Source: Hydrangea macrophylla (lineage: Eukaryota; Streptophyta; Magnoliopsida; Cornales; Hydrangeaceae). Taken from it: DNA of 64,000 bases. The translations under genes were made by a program, and so were the position numbers. Positions 10,040 to 21,608 of the stretch are shown here, in pieces. The notes beneath the pieces were generated by a model. The model had not been told where the DNA came from, did no database searches, and saw only the letters and a list, made by a program, of their open reading frames with translations. The first letter of the stretch is position 1. Each line of letters begins with the position of its first letter. The stretch spans positions 13,768,001 through 13,832,000 of the forward strand of contig CM066990.1 in the NCBI GenBank assembly GCA_033977485.1, written 5' to 3'.

Positions 10040-13000
10040 GTGGTCAATACAAATGAACCTTCTACTCAAGAAGAGGAGCACACTACTAGTAAAGAACCAT
10101 TAGAAATGAATACTGAAGCTTCTAAAGAAGTGGAAGAAGTTGAGAGAAGGCCCGGAAAGGAACCCATTAATGATGAAGTACCAAAATGCCCTTTCCCCGC
10201 GCCTTACCCTCAAAGGTTAAAGAAACCCAAAAATGAGGCAAAGAATCAGGAGTTCTTGGAATTATTCAAACAAGTTAAAATCAATCTCCCACTCCTTGAT
10301 GCTATAAAACAAGTGCCGGCCTACGCTAAGTATCTCAAAGACTTATGTACGGTCAAAAGGAGGCAAAGTGTGAAGCAACACGCTTACGTCGCTTGCCAAG
10401 CAAGTGCAATTATCCAAAATGAGTTGCCTCCTAAACTCAAAGACCCTGACACTCCCATTGTCTCATGTCAAATTGGGAATCAAAAGATAGATAACGCATT
10501 CCTCGATTTAGGAGCTAGCGTAAACCTTCTGCCATACTCGGTTTACAAACAACTAGGGCTAGGTGAATACAAACCCACCCGAGTTGCATTGCAATTGGCA
10601 GATAGGTCTGTTAAATACCCAAGAGGATTTTTGGAAGACGTCCTCGTTCAAATAGACTCATTTGTCTTCCCGGTCGATTTTGTCATCTTAGACACTGAAC
10701 CTGTGTCCAACCCAGGCTCACAAATCCCGGTCATTTTTGGACGTCCGTTCCTAAACACAATAGATGCCACAATAAAGGTAAGAAGTGGTATAATGACCAT
10801 CGTATTCGGGAATATGACGTTAAATGTCAAAATTTTCTCAAATCCCCGACCTGAAGAATACGATGACGAGGAGGAAGTGAATTACATCAACACGGTCATA
10901 GAAGATGAGGCCGATTTTGTTGAGCACAAAGATCCTTTAGAGGTAGTCGTGTCACAATTTGATGCTATCTATCAACCTAAAGAATCTACGCCATTGGATG
11001 CTGTTTTAAATCACACTTGCCTCATGTTGGATACACTAGAGGAGGATAGATTTGAGTGCATGTGGGTAACACCCTATGAACCATTGCCGCCCAAAACAAA
11101 GCTAGTTATGCCCTCGAACATGCAGTTTCCCGAATTGGAATTAAAGGAGCTTCCAAAAGAGCTCAAGTACACCTTCCTAGGGACTGAGAAGACTTATCCT
11201 GTCATAATCTCATCTACTTTAAATTCTGAACAAGAGGATAGGTTAATCGAGGTGTTAAAACAACATAAGGGAGCATTAGGATGGACTATTGCTGACCTCA
11301 AAGGCATAAGCCCATCTGTGTGCACCCATAAGATATATTTGGAGGAAGACGCTAAACCTTCGCAACAAATGCAAAGGCGTCTGAATCCCAACATGCAAGA
11401 AGTAGTCAAAAAGGAAGTGCTAAAACTACTTGATGTTGGGATCATATATCCAATATCTGACAGCCCTTGGGTTAGTCCAACCCAAGTAGTGCCAAAGAAG
11501 GCAGGCATAACGGTCATACCGAATAAAGATGGTGAATTAGTATCAACACGCATTCCCGCTGGATGGAGGATGTGTATTGATTACCAAAAACTGAACACCG
11601 TGACCCGAAAAGACCATTTTCCCTTACCTTTCATGGATCAAATGCTTGAACGAGTAGCGGGTTATAAGTACTACTGTTTCTTGGATGGATACAGTGGGTA
11701 TAACCAAATTGAAATCGCTCCTGAAGATCAGGAGAAGACTATGTTCACGTGTCCATTCGGTACTTTTGCTTACCGTCGTATGCCATTTGGCTTATGTAAT
11801 GCACCTGCTACTTTTCAGCGGTGCATGTTAAACATATTCAGCGACATGGTCGAACAAATACTCAAAGTCTTTATGGATGACTTTTCTATGTTTGGCCATA
11901 GTTTCAAAAATTGCTTAAACAATCTTGAACGTGTGCTAGCAAGATGCAAGGACAAACACCTAGTACTAAATTGGGAAAAGTGTCACTTCATGGTGACCAA
12001 GGGAATTGTCCTCGGCCACATCATTTCTGATAAAGGTATCCAGGTTGATAAAGCTAAAATTGATATAATCTCGAATCTACCTGTCCCTCGGACAGTCAAA
12101 GACATTCAATCTTTTCTGGGGATTGCGGGATTTTATCGTCGCTTCATCCAAAACTTTAGTACGATCTCCCAACCATTGTGTCAACTCTTAGTCAAAGACA
12201 CACCATTCGAATGGTCGGAAAACTGTCAAACATCTTTTGACGTACTAAAAGAACACCTTACCTCCGCACCGATAATCCAGGCACCCGACTGGGGTTTGTC
12301 TTTCGAACTAATGTGCGACGCTAGTGACTACGCCATTGGTGCTGTCCTAGGACAGAGGAAGGATAATAAGCCTTACGTAATCTATTACGCCAGTCGAACA
12401 CTTAACGAGGCTCAAATGAACTATACAACTACTGAAAAAGAGCTCCTTGCAATAGTATTCGCTTTGGACAAGTTCAGGTCATATCTGATAGGGTCTCCAA
12501 TCGTCTGTTTTACGGACCATTCGGCTCTCAAGTACCTGCTGTCTAAAAAAGATACGAAACCAAGGCTTATCCGTTGGATACTCCTACTCCAAGAATTTGA
12601 TATAACGATCAAAGATAAAAAGGGAGTAGAGAATGTGGTCGCCGACCATTTATCTCGGTTAACTTTTGTTGACAACACTGAACCCACACCGATAAAAGAC
12701 GAATTCCCAGATGAGCAGCTAATGACTGTTGTGGGTTTGCCCTGGTATGCTGATATAGTAAATTATCTTGCCACGGGAGAAACCCCAAGTTATTGGTCCA
12801 AACCAGATAGGAAGCAGTTCCTCTCTTTCGCACGTCATTTTTTCTTCGATGACCCGTACTTATTCAAGTATTGTGCTGATCAGGTCATCAGACGTTGCGT
12901 CCCAAACGAGGATATAACCGTCATTTTAGCATCATGCCATTTTGAGGCATGCGGTGGCCATTTTGCATCACAAAAGACCGCGCAAAAAGTTCTACATAGC

Positions 13001-14032
13001 GGTTTCTACTGGCCCACCTTGTTCAAGGATGCTTATGCTTTCTGCAAAATGTGCCAACGCTGTCAATAGCTTGGTACAATTTCAAAAAGGAACTCCATGC
13101 CCTTAACCCCTATTATCACGATTGAAATATTCGATTGTTGGGGCATAGACTTCATGGGCCCGTTCCCTAAATCAAATAACTGTGAACACATACTCCTAAC
13201 TGTGGAGTATGTGTCAAAATGGGTGGAAGCAATACCAACAAGATGCAATGACCACAAAACAGTTATGTCCTTTCTTAAGGAACATATCCTATCGTGTTTT
13301 GGGACCCCAAAAGCCCTAATAAGTGACCAAGGCAAGCATTTCTGCAATAGGCCTTTGGAGTCACTACTTAAGAAATATGGGGTCAGCCACAAAATCGCTC
13401 TCGCCTACCATCCACAAACAAACGGGCAAGCAGAGTTAGCTAACCGAGAAATCAAGCATATTCTCGAAAAGACTGTTAGTTTCAACAGGAAGGATTGGGC
13501 TTACAAACTGACTGATGCATTATGGGCTTACCGCACGGCTTTCAAAACGAATCTGGGGATGTCTCCGTATAGGCTAGTTTACGGAAAAGCATGTCACCTC
13601 CCTGTCGAAATTGAACACAAAGCTTATTGGGCGACACGCTCATTGAACTTTGACATTAAAGAGGGAGGGCATCTTCGAAAACTCCAATTGGCTGAATTGG
13701 AAGAAATATGTCAAGATGCATACGACAATGCTCGATTACATAAGGAAAGGTTGAAGGCTCGCCACGATAGAACAATTTGTCGTAAATCATTCGAGCCGGG
13801 GCAGAAAGTCTTGCTGTACGACTCTCGCCTCCACCTCTTCCCAGGCAAACTCCGATCTCGGTGGACAGGACCATTCATAGTCAAATCTGTCTTTCCACAT
13901 GGGGTGATCGAGCTAATAAACCCCAAGAACGATGCAATTTTCAAGGTCAATGGCCAAAGGCTAAAACCGTTCTTGGAGAATTTCCAAACAGAGGCTGAGT
14001 TCATCCAACTGGATGAACCCAACTACTCTTGA
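10040..14032 (+). CDS. Athila1 pol: protease, reverse transcriptase, RNase H, integrase (one stop)
   Basis: Polyprotein that copies the RNA genome and integrates it. In order: aspartic protease with '[20 protein letters not shown]' (near 10504); RT from about 11560 with '[13 protein letters not shown]', '[11 protein letters not shown]', '[12 protein letters not shown]' and catalytic '[10 protein letters not shown]' (near 11868); RNase H ('[12 protein letters not shown]', '[11 protein letters not shown]', '[10 protein letters not shown]', 'VADHLSRL'); integrase zinc finger (HFEACGGH and CKMCQRC), then core with '[10 protein letters not shown]', 'SDQGKHF' and '[13 protein letters not shown]', giving intact D, D and E, and C-terminal 'SRWTGPF'. 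A TAG at 13067-13069, between zinc finger and core, is the only stop over about 1330 codons; the same frame resumes at once and ends at 14030-14032. A GTG at 10040 is merely the first start-like codon; pol probably needs fusion to gag. Confidence 0.95.
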
Positions 14033-14211
14033 TCTCAAACGTTAAGCATTTCTTCACGTTGTTGTTGTATGTCTTTACTTTTGATGTTTTTCAATTTTTA
14101 ACTCTTTCTATCTTTCTCTACAAGTGATTTTGATTCTAATCTGCTGTTTCATATTATCTACCCTATGCAGGCTTTTCAATATGATAGATAATGATATCAT
14201 TCTATAGGGTC

Positions 14212-14650
14212 ATGGGCTGATTCTGAATACCAGAACCCACCTTGGACTGCTGATGAGATAGCATTCTGCTTATCTCCTTACTAAGGACCAGGGGCAGATG
14301 ATGTGGTGGACCTGACCTATGGATACATCCCTTATGATCCTGCTCTCCTCCAAATTAACCCATTCATGCATATGGACCTCTCTGGAGAGGAAGGCGAGCC
14401 TGAAGGGTACGCTGTTGGAGAAGTGGATGACGCACTATTGGAGCAATGGGAAAATGACTCCATGTGGAAACCATGGGACGAAGAGGACCTACAAGATGTG
14501 GTGCCCGAATGCCATAATGCGGTATTCACTTTTGTCGATGACTTCCTTGTCATCGCGGCGGTTCCTTACATTTATGTGCACCTGAGCTATTTGATGTTCC
14601 GGCTCCAGTGCCCGTTACCTGCTAGTGCACATGGGTGTCTCATGCCAATA
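14212..14650 (+). CDS. Athila1 accessory ORF a: acidic protein after pol (unknown function)
   Basis: Not a recognised family. The readable frame starts about 14212, where a TAG/GG junction after 'cattctatag' could be a 3' splice site. It crosses one TAA at about 14272-14274 and stays open past 14303. The product is acidic and Trp-rich ('DEIAFCLSPY', 'GYIPYDPALLQINPF', 'MDLSGEEGEPEGYAVGEVDD', 'MWKPWDEEDLQDVVPE'). The hydrophobic tail of the longer open frame (to 14728) is translation of a pyrimidine tract before a 3' splice site at 14784, so the exon probably ends near 14650. Another splice-like site, 'ctaccctatgcag', lies at 14168. It belongs to the extra 3' region where Athila elements carry env-like ORFs. 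No signal peptide or true membrane span. Confidence 0.5.
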
Positions 14651-14784
14651 GTGAGGTTAATTCGTTGTCACTTGTCTTTCTCTTGTTTTCTTTATTTAGT
14701 TATTTCTTTCTGTTGTCGTTTCCTTTAAGTCTTATTTAATTCCTTTTCTTTTTGTTATTTTCATTTGGTTTTTTCTTTGTCAGG

Positions 14785-15102
14785 ATTGTCACTATGCAGC
14801 CACCGTTCCCGCCTCTTTACCTTCCACATCAGATGGTTCATGGCTTTGGACCATACATAAGGTCCCCAGACACTCCACCGCAAGAGGAAAGTCCGTTGCA
14901 CAATTCCACTCCGTTATCTGTATCTCCAACACCTATTGCATGGGCTTTCAATTCCTTAGAGAGTTCAGACTTGCTCGATGATGTCCTGGCTGCTTTCCGA
15001 CTGTTATGGGAAAGGGAATCATCCTGTTTGGACTCCACATGCGAAGAGTTAGCGGGGAATAAAGCAATGGTGGAAGAAAGAATCTTCTTGCTAGATGATT
15101 AG
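14785..15102 (+). CDS. Athila1 accessory ORF b: small acidic ORF behind a 3' splice site
   Basis: Opens with an ATG ten bases after a strong 3' splice signal (pyrimidine tract, then TTTGTCAG/GATTGTCACTATG). Encodes about 103 residues: a Pro/Ser-rich first half ('PPFPPLYLPHQMVHGFGP', 'TPPQEESPLHNSTP') and an acidic helical end ('SSDLLDDVLAAFRLLWERES', 'NKAMVEERIFLLDD'). No family recognised. The same GAT..TCAC.ATG context recurs before the ORF at 16058, so both look like 3' exons of spliced subgenomic mRNAs. The upstream residues of the longer open frame from 14752 are translated splice tract. Confidence 0.45.
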   Translation: MVTMQPPFPPLYLPHQMVHGFGPYIRSPDTPPQEESPLHNSTPLSVSPTPIAWAFNSLESSDLLDDVLAAFRLLWERESSCLDSTCEELAGNKAMVEERIFLLDD

Positions 15103-15431
15103 TGTCCCACTTCAATTGTGCTTCGTCTTTTCATGAGTATCTTAGCAATTGAAGTGTAATCTTAGACAAAAATATTATTAGTTCTAGTTTTATTTTCGTT
15201 TTCTTTAGTAAATAAGGCCTTATACACCAGTGGGGGCAATAATTTTGCAATATGGATGCTATTATAAAGGTTTATTTAAATAAAAATTGCAATTTTCTAT
15301 TACGAGGATGAGTTTTTGGCTTACATGTCCTGTCAATGCATTGTTTTTATCATTTCCTGTATGTCCAAAATAACTTGGGTGAGTTGGGGGTACATTGTGT
15401 CTAAATTCTGTGAAGTTTTGGAAGGTCTAGG
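15103..15431. other. Noncoding spacer in Athila1
   Basis: AT-rich spacer with a purine-rich 'ccagtgggggc' at 15228-15238, similar to an internal PPT. No gene seen. Confidence 0.6.
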
Positions 15432-15557
15432 TTCGATCGATCGAAAGTTTCTCAATTGATCGAACGTATCACTTTCTCGAGCGCTTGAAAACATCTCAAT
15501 CGATCGACTGTTCGATCGATCGAAAGAATCTCGATCGATCGAGACTTGTATTTAAAC
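15432..15557 (+). promoter_or_regulatory. Putative internal promoter of Athila1: word cluster plus TATTTAAAC
   Basis: Five to six copies of the LTR word (TTCGATCGATCGAA, CAATTGATCGAA, CAATCGATCGACTG, TTCGATCGATCGAA, CTCGATCGATCGAGA) in 110 bp, then GTATTTAAAC at 15548-15557. This repeats the LTR order at 6946-7138: words, then TATTTAAAC. It lies about 500 bp before the env-like ORF start. Confidence 0.55.
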
Positions 15558-15734
15558 GAGGCATCCTGCGTACACTTCATCAGTTCTCGTCATCTCCCTC
15601 ATCTTCGAGCGCTCGGCGACAACGGCGATTTGGGGCGATTCTCATCAACCCCCTACTACCACACCATTTTTGAAGGCTCCGAATCATCATCCTCATCACC
15701 ATCTTTCCCCCCCCCCCCCCGCACACATATCCCG

Positions 15735-16047
15735 AGGTAAGGCCATGAGCCACCCCCTCTTTCCATTTTTCGTTCAAATTTCATGGGGGTGCCCCCCAGT
15801 GGTCATTTGACCATTTATCTTTTAGTTTTGTACCTTGTTTCTTTGTATTCCGTTCTTCTCCGTTCGTGTTATCGTTGCTGCCGCATCTCTGTGCTCGATC
15901 GATCGAGAAGATTCCAGCGATCGACGATTTCCGTTGTTTGATCGATCGATAAAAGTTCGATCGCTCGAACTCTGGCAGTGGCAGTTTTCTTTGTTTTCTT
16001 TTCAATTCCTATTTTTAATTGTCGTTTTCTTTTCTTTTCCATTTCAG
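15735..16047 (+). other. Putative leader intron of the Athila1 env-like transcript
   Basis: A consensus 5' splice site CCCGAG/GTAAGG lies at about 15735 and a strong 3' splice site (TTTTCTTTTCCATTTCAG/GATC) ends at 16047, 10 bases before the ATG at 16058. Between them, at 15895-15970, lies a second TCGATCGATCGA-type cluster, echoing the second cluster in the LTR leader. Confidence 0.5.
15895..15970 (+). promoter_or_regulatory. Second internal word cluster (Athila1)
   Basis: Four words: CTCGATCGATCGAGA, AGCGATCGACG, TTGATCGATCGATAA and GTTCGATCGCTCGAAC. It lies about 340 bp downstream of the internal TATTTAAAC; in the LTR the second cluster lies about 420 bp downstream of its box. Confidence 0.5.
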
Positions 16048-16057
16048 GATCTTCACA

Positions 16058-17473
16058 ATGAACCCTGTTACAGGATATCACAGGGAGAAGCCCTTTGACC
16101 TCGCCATTCCTGACCCGATCCTGCACCACGACTTCCGGAACACCCCCGACCGCCAGTGGTTCACGCGCTATTTTCAGTCCCGGAAGGTCATGATTGAGCG
16201 ACCACTCGAGACGGCATGGCTCACTACTCCTTGGTATCTCGCCCGCCTACGAGTCATGCCATACTGGTACGATTTGCTTTCTCAGGCGAAGAGAGTGAAT
16301 CTGTCGTGGATCCGCGCGGCTTGTGCGACGATGATTAGAGATCCCGATGCCGCATTCACTTTATGATCATTCTTCCGCGCTTGGGAGATAGTGTTCAGTC
16401 TAGCCACCGTCTCAGCTGATCTAGGAGTCCCGGAGGTGCCCGACTGTGTATGCCCGCACCGTGCTGGCACGCCAGTGCTCTCACCGACTGTTGTCATTCG
16501 AGAGCTTACCGGGGGTGCATTACCGAGCTGGGATGGTACAACGCTTATTGTTGACGTTTATCTGACCGATAATTATCACATGCTCCACCTTGCCCTCAGT
16601 AACTGTCTTTTGGTGACCTCTTACCAGGAAAAGATTGCAGCCTGGTATGCCCATGTTTTATATGCCATAGGGACGGGGTTGCCGGTCTGTTTGCCTCGCC
16701 TGTACATCGACTTTATGAGGCACCCCACTCGCTACATTGCTGCCAAGAAGCACCTGAAAGGTGCTTGGGCCATTCACCGGGTGATCGAGCAGGCTGGCCT
16801 CGTTCCCTTACTTGATGATGCGACTTCTCAGGCTCGTAGTCGGTTTGGCGAGACAGCTTCTTGCCGATCTGATGCTCAGAAGAGGAAAAGGAAGGGTAAA
16901 GGGAAAGCGAAAGTTGGTCAGAAGAGGAGGAGAGCTGATGGCACCGATATAGAGGGTGCAGCTTCAGGGACGCCGACAGAGGCTGAGGAGCTTGATTCCG
17001 ATGATGAGGTTGATCCTCTGGTGGAGGTTGCACAGTTTGAGCTGAGACAGCAATCTCAGGCTCAAACTCAGGCCCAGGGAGAGTCTTCGTCATCCGTGCC
17101 TCTTCCGACTGTTCATGAGTTATTACTGGAGGAGAGAGAGGCACGGATCCGACTCGAGGGCCGAGTGGACCACATGACGACATTACTAGAGGCCATTCTG
17201 ATTCAGTTGGGGGTTGGCCAGTCATTACGTACTCCCCCACCTACCACTACTCCCCCTACTGCACATACTACAGCCGATCCCCCACCGCCACCTGCTGATC
17301 CTGCTGCACCACCATCCTCCGCGGTACCACCTTCTGCGGAGCCCCCACTTTCACCACCTCCAGTCATGACTGAGAGTGACCCGACGACGGCTCGTACTGT
17401 TGCTGAGGGTGGAGTTGAGGATGCCCCCGATGCGCCGATAGAGTTATTATCAGATGTCGCGGAGGATGTTTAG
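16058..17473 (+). pseudogene. Athila1 env-like / Athila ORF-type accessory protein (one stop)
   Basis: Large extra ORF after pol, in the position of the Athila 'env-like' gene. ATG at 16058 (MNPVTGYHREKPFDLAIPD) follows a splice acceptor at once; residues before it in the open frame are translated pyrimidine tract. A TGA at 16364-16366 interrupts it and the same frame continues to the TAG at 17471. Parts: a globular N-terminal half with conserved aromatics ('WFTRYFQSRKVMIERPLETAW', 'LPRLYIDFMRHPTRYIAAKK'); a strongly basic, nuclear-signal-like stretch (about 16873-16950, 'KRKRKGKGKAKVGQKRRR'); an acidic patch; a likely coiled coil ('LLLEEREARIRLEGRVDHMT'); and a Pro/Thr-rich C-terminus. No signal peptide or transmembrane helix is visible, so a membrane envelope role is doubtful; the basic stretch fits a nuclear or nucleic-acid-binding role. 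The family match rests on position and general character. Confidence 0.65.
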
Positions 17474-18739
17474 GTCTTGACTTTGAGAGTGTTTGGAGAG
17501 TTCTGTTGTATATTTTCTTTCTTACTTCTATCTCTCGGCTCTCTTTATTTATTTTTGGGTTTTTTTTTTGGATTATGTGGGATTGTCGGTGGGTATTTTT
17601 GGACTGGTGGATGTGTTGCGATTGTATGACCTTTATTATCACTGTCCTGTCATTTCCAGTGCTTTACTTTTGCAGTGATCGTTTCTATTTTTATTCATAG
17701 ATCATACGCTTATTGTACCCTTGTATATCTTTCGTTTGATCTTGGTTGCTTGGAGATTGTATATTTCTTTACAGATTGTTACGCTTGCAGTCATTGCGTT
17801 GCTTTAGCAGGTGATATCTTTTTATCTATTGTTGAAAATCAACTTCTGAGGTCATCGCGATTTTCAGTTGGGGGTGGGATGTAAATAGATTATCACCTGA
17901 GCATGTTTTACGTTATTTAGAAATCTGATTTGCACATTGAATACAATCACAAATGCGCACGTAAACGAAGAAACGAAGAAATTTTTTTAAAAAAAAAAAA
18001 AAAATAATATTTTTTTGAGCTATAAGTAAAGAACAAATATTACATTTCAATTTTTGAAATTTTTGTTATTATGAACTTGATCGGTGGAATACTTTTAAAT
18101 ATTCTCTCTTATTTAGCTGTTATCAAGCGATGATACATTCATGTTAATCTCATCCTTTTATGAATTACATTCACGCGTTTCTCTAGTGTCACCAAGACGA
18201 ATGCATATGTTGATTATTCTAGTATCCAACATCCATTTGCACGCGTTAATAGCTATGCTGAAAACTTAAATAAGAGTAATACGACTGTTATGCTTTAAGG
18301 AATAAATAGTGGAAACTAATGACCCTTAGTGAGCTTTTGAGCCCAAACTTCAATTCTGAGGGACTTATCACAATAAATTCGAATTGTTCTTTTTGAATAT
18401 ATTTTAAATTCGTTGAATAGTCTCAAATTCTTCATCTAGGCTGTTTATTAGAGGAGAACGTTCAGGATTTACCAATTAAAACTCAATGAACACTGAAGTG
18501 CTAAAACTAAGAAGTTAAGAAAAATGATTTAATCCATCGTTATTCATTCCTTACACTTTTCATATACCTGTATCAACATCTAAGAATCTCTTAACCCCAC
18601 ACCGATTAAATACTGCCAATATGAAAGCCTAAAACCCTTCATCTGATACTTTAACATCTATAAACTCGATTGCACATCTAACGTGATCAAAATTATTGAA
18701 GTATGTGACGAGAAGGGAGTAGTTGTGGGAAGGACGTTA

Positions 18740-18773
<34 letters not shown>

Positions 18774-19677
18774 GGAAGGAAGGAGGAGTAAAAAGAAATA
18801 AATGTATATGAGAATATAGGATGGTTGGAATAGAGATGAAATAAATTAGTCTCTATCACATGCTAAGGATGTGCACATCTCGCCCGTCTTATTTCTATCC
18901 TACTAAATAAATGCCGAAAAGTCAAAGTCTTAATGATTTTTAACAACTTAGTTTGAATATGAACGTGAAATTTGAGTATCCACGGTATTTCACTCCTCTA
19001 GTAAGTAGTATTCTTTTCATGAGACTATACACTCTAAATGTTCGTCCTTTATCGAGTTAGGTGTGAAACACTAGTAGCCAGAACATCACTCTTATCAAAG
19101 CTTTCACACCATGAGCGATCATTATTAAACCAGTTTCTGTGAGATGTTCATTTTTGAGTGCAAACCCATGTGAGAATTGAGTTGAAACTACGAATTCTGA
19201 AGGGTATGATAGTCTAAACAACTCTAAAATAAAGTTGGATGCATAGCTGTTATTTTCACACACACGGATACATGAATGGAATGCATATGTATAGTTCTCT
19301 TAATGACATGAGGAACATGTGGGTTTCTTCATGGTTTGTATGAGGTTGATATATTTTGTAGAGCTAAACTGATAGCCAATTAGGAAGAAATGTTTATAAG
19401 TTTTTCTACATCTTTTTGATCTTAAAAATTGTGAATTTTGTGGGTATATTCACTGTAAACCCTCACGAGACAACACTCGTCCACTAGGGGAACCTAGGGG
19501 TTTAACAGCTTGTTGCAATTGCTAAATGCAACCGCGAGTCCTACGAAAGTGAGTTAGGTGGTGTCTCTTTCTAATTAGATTAGTTTGCTTTAGTTTTATT
19601 TTTGTTTATTTTAGTTGTTGTAGTAGTAGTTAGCTTGTTTTATTTTTGCTTTATTGCTAGGGACTAGCAATTAGCTA
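17474..19677. other. Athila1 3' noncoding region
   Basis: About 2.2 kb without a gene. Contains purine-rich 'cagttgggggtggga' near 17868 (an internal PPT-like site), an A26 run at 18741-18766, and the 'gtgagcttttgagcc' segment near 18329 that recurs at 63007 in Athila2, showing shared ancestry of this region. Confidence 0.7.
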
Positions 19678-19688
19678 GTTGGGGGTTG
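19678..19688 (+). other. Polypurine tract of Athila1
   Basis: GTTGGGGGTTG directly before the 3' LTR start TGACAAGC. Confidence 0.7.
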
Positions 19689-21302
19689 TGACAAGCGGGG
19701 GTATTTGTAAAATACAACCACGCTAAAAGAAGAAAATACAATAATTTAGTTCACAATTTCCCCATATATCTGCAGTTTGGATTACAACGCCAGTTTTTAC
19801 ACATTATGATTAATCTATGATGAGTTGTGTGTTTTAGCTGTGATTTTTGCAGATTACTGTCGCTGTGTGAATAATTGATTGAGCAGGATAAAAGGTAGTG
19901 ATTGGCTTTAATGAAGACAATTCAAAGTTGAAAACTGAAGATCGATCGATCGAGACCCTCTCAAGCGATCGAATAACCCAGAAGTTCAATCGATCGAGGG
20001 TTTTTTCGATCGATCGACAATGCCTTTTAGCAGAATACGCGCACGCAGCAAAAGACGGGATTTTTAACCCTAGTATTAGGTTTCTACTATTTAAACTCAT
20101 TTTGCAAGTGTCCAAAAGGGACGCCCACTTGTTTTTTTATCAGTTTTCATAGAGAGAGTAGAGTTTCTTCTTGTTTTGTAGGTTATAACTCAAGGTTTTA
20201 CATTGATAGCTTGGGTTTTCTTCGGTATAAATACGAGTTCTTCATTCAAGGTTACTTAGTTATCATTTTATTTACATACTGCATTTAGTTAATGGTAGTG
20301 AGTGTTTAATCTTACTGTTTGTTTATGCTAGATACGTTAAAATCTCAATTTTTCATAGTTTTAATGAAAAGCTCACAACCAAACGACACCTTAATGAATT
20401 TTTACGTTAAGAACGAATCTGGGACACTCCAGACCATGTCTGAGTAGTCCGAGGTTGGGAAATTGCGATGAAACTGTGATTTCAGGCCTCTGCCATGCAC
20501 CAGAATAATACCTGTGTTCGATCGATCAGAGTTATTTCGATCGATCGGTGCAGAGATATAGTCGATCGATCGAAGACATTTCGATCGATTGAGAGATGGC
20601 GATTGTCGATCGATCGAAAGCGCATCGATCGATCGAACTCTCAGATTCTTGAGAACATCCAATACAGTATTCCAAGACTTTCTGTTTTAAGGAGTTGTTA
20701 TCAAACTGTCCCCAAATGCTCAGTTTGTCAAAGCAGTCTTTGAACTTAAGGCCTTAAGGCATTTTCTTTCAATACATTTTGCAAACCACCCTCAATGCTA
20801 ACACCATTGTAGGTGCGAGTCTTAACTATTGAATTAAACCGCTTTCATGTATTTCAAACTTAATTGAGATGATATAGTCCCGGTCATGAAAGGGCTATTG
20901 ATTCTAGATCCTTAGAGAAGTACGGAATATTATAGAAGATGTACTCCATTGAGCTTAAACTGCAATTGCATGGTAGATGGTTAGGTCACAGTGGATTCGC
21001 GTGATCCCAACACTTCCTTTTATTAAGTAAAACCGTTTTTAAGATTTCGCTTTAGTTAAATAGTTAATTGTTAGTTAATTTAACTTAGTTGCTTTTAATT
21101 TTAGTAGTTGTTAATCGTAGAACTTTGTGTTCTACACTTCTTTTAAAATATTGAATTTTCCTTTCGTTTAGAGTCTAATCTAGGTAACTTAATTCTAAAC
21201 CTTCCTTGTGGGATCGACCTGGACTTAATCCAGTTTACTACTTACACGATTACCTACACTTGGGTATAGCACACAAGCGCACACAGAAAAATAGTCGTGT
21301 CA
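19689..21302 (+). repeat. Athila1 3' LTR
   Basis: 1614 bp, same ends as the 5' LTR. Word clusters at 19940-20018 and 20519-20638, box CTATTTAAAC at 20087-20096. Compared with LTR 1 it lacks a 35 bp segment between two GCGATCGA repeats. Confidence 0.95.
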
Positions 21303-21587
21303 TATATATATATATATATATGTATTAGTTGAGGGCATACTTAGATTAATAATTCGATTCAAAGGATGTTGATTAGAGGTCTATCGCAAGATAGGATGAG
21401 AGGGGGTGTTTTAGTCCGCCGGGTTCCTTCCCCTCTCATTCCATAATCTCTGGACCTAGAAATCTCTGGTTTCCAAAAAGATCAGTTTGCTTTAAAAATG
21501 GTTTCTTAATTTTTCTGTTAAAAATTAAGTGGCGACTTGAATTTGAAGTTTGAAAAAAAGTTTTAAAAGCTACTACGAGTATCCACA
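21303..21587 (+). mobile_element. Tat element A, 5' LTR, last part
   Basis: Resumes LTR-A sequence after the Athila1 insertion ('gtattagttgagggcatacttagatt' parallels 40909 onward). Includes 'ggtgttttagtc' and 'taagtggcgactt', typical of the 3' part of Tat LTRs. The exact end, by TG..CA and PBS position, is about 21587. It begins with a short TA repeat (21303-21322), expanded compared with 40896. Confidence 0.8.
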
Positions 21588-21592
21588 ATCTA

Positions 21593-21608
21593 GCGACTCT
21601 GCTGGAGA
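21593..21608 (+). other. Primer binding site, tRNA-Arg type (Tat A)
   Basis: GCGACTCTGCTGGAGA a few bases after the LTR end matches the Tat/Ogre PBS pattern, with one mismatch to the usual GGGGA. Confidence 0.65.

Larger units (their letters stand above)
6695..21302 (+). mobile_element. Athila1: near-complete Athila-lineage Ty3/gypsy retrotransposon, 14.6 kb
   Basis: Has two LTRs (6695-8343 and 19689-21302), a PBS of the type matching tRNA-Asp used by Athila, gag, pol (protease, RT, RNase H, integrase), accessory ORFs after pol, a polypurine tract and flanking TATAT. It is inserted in a Tat LTR. By eye the LTRs differ by about 18 substitutions and one 35 bp indel (near 6973-7007, absent from LTR 2) in 1.6 kb, which suggests insertion well under 1-2 million years ago at usual plant rates. 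Coding lesions are few: two stops and one single-base shift in gag-pol, and one or two stops in the accessory ORFs. Confidence 0.95.

Noticed and set aside
14660..14728. C-terminal membrane span in accessory ORF a
   Set aside because: Hydrophobic only because it translates the pyrimidine-rich tract before the splice acceptor at 14784.
16019..16057. Hydrophobic N-terminus (FLFHFRIF) as signal peptide of an envelope protein
   Set aside because: It is the pyrimidine tract of a 3' splice site; the ATG at 16058 after the AG is the likely start.
18741..18766. A26 run as a poly(A) tail of a processed gene or SINE
   Set aside because: No gene or SINE body upstream and no target duplication; it lies in Athila1 3' noncoding sequence.
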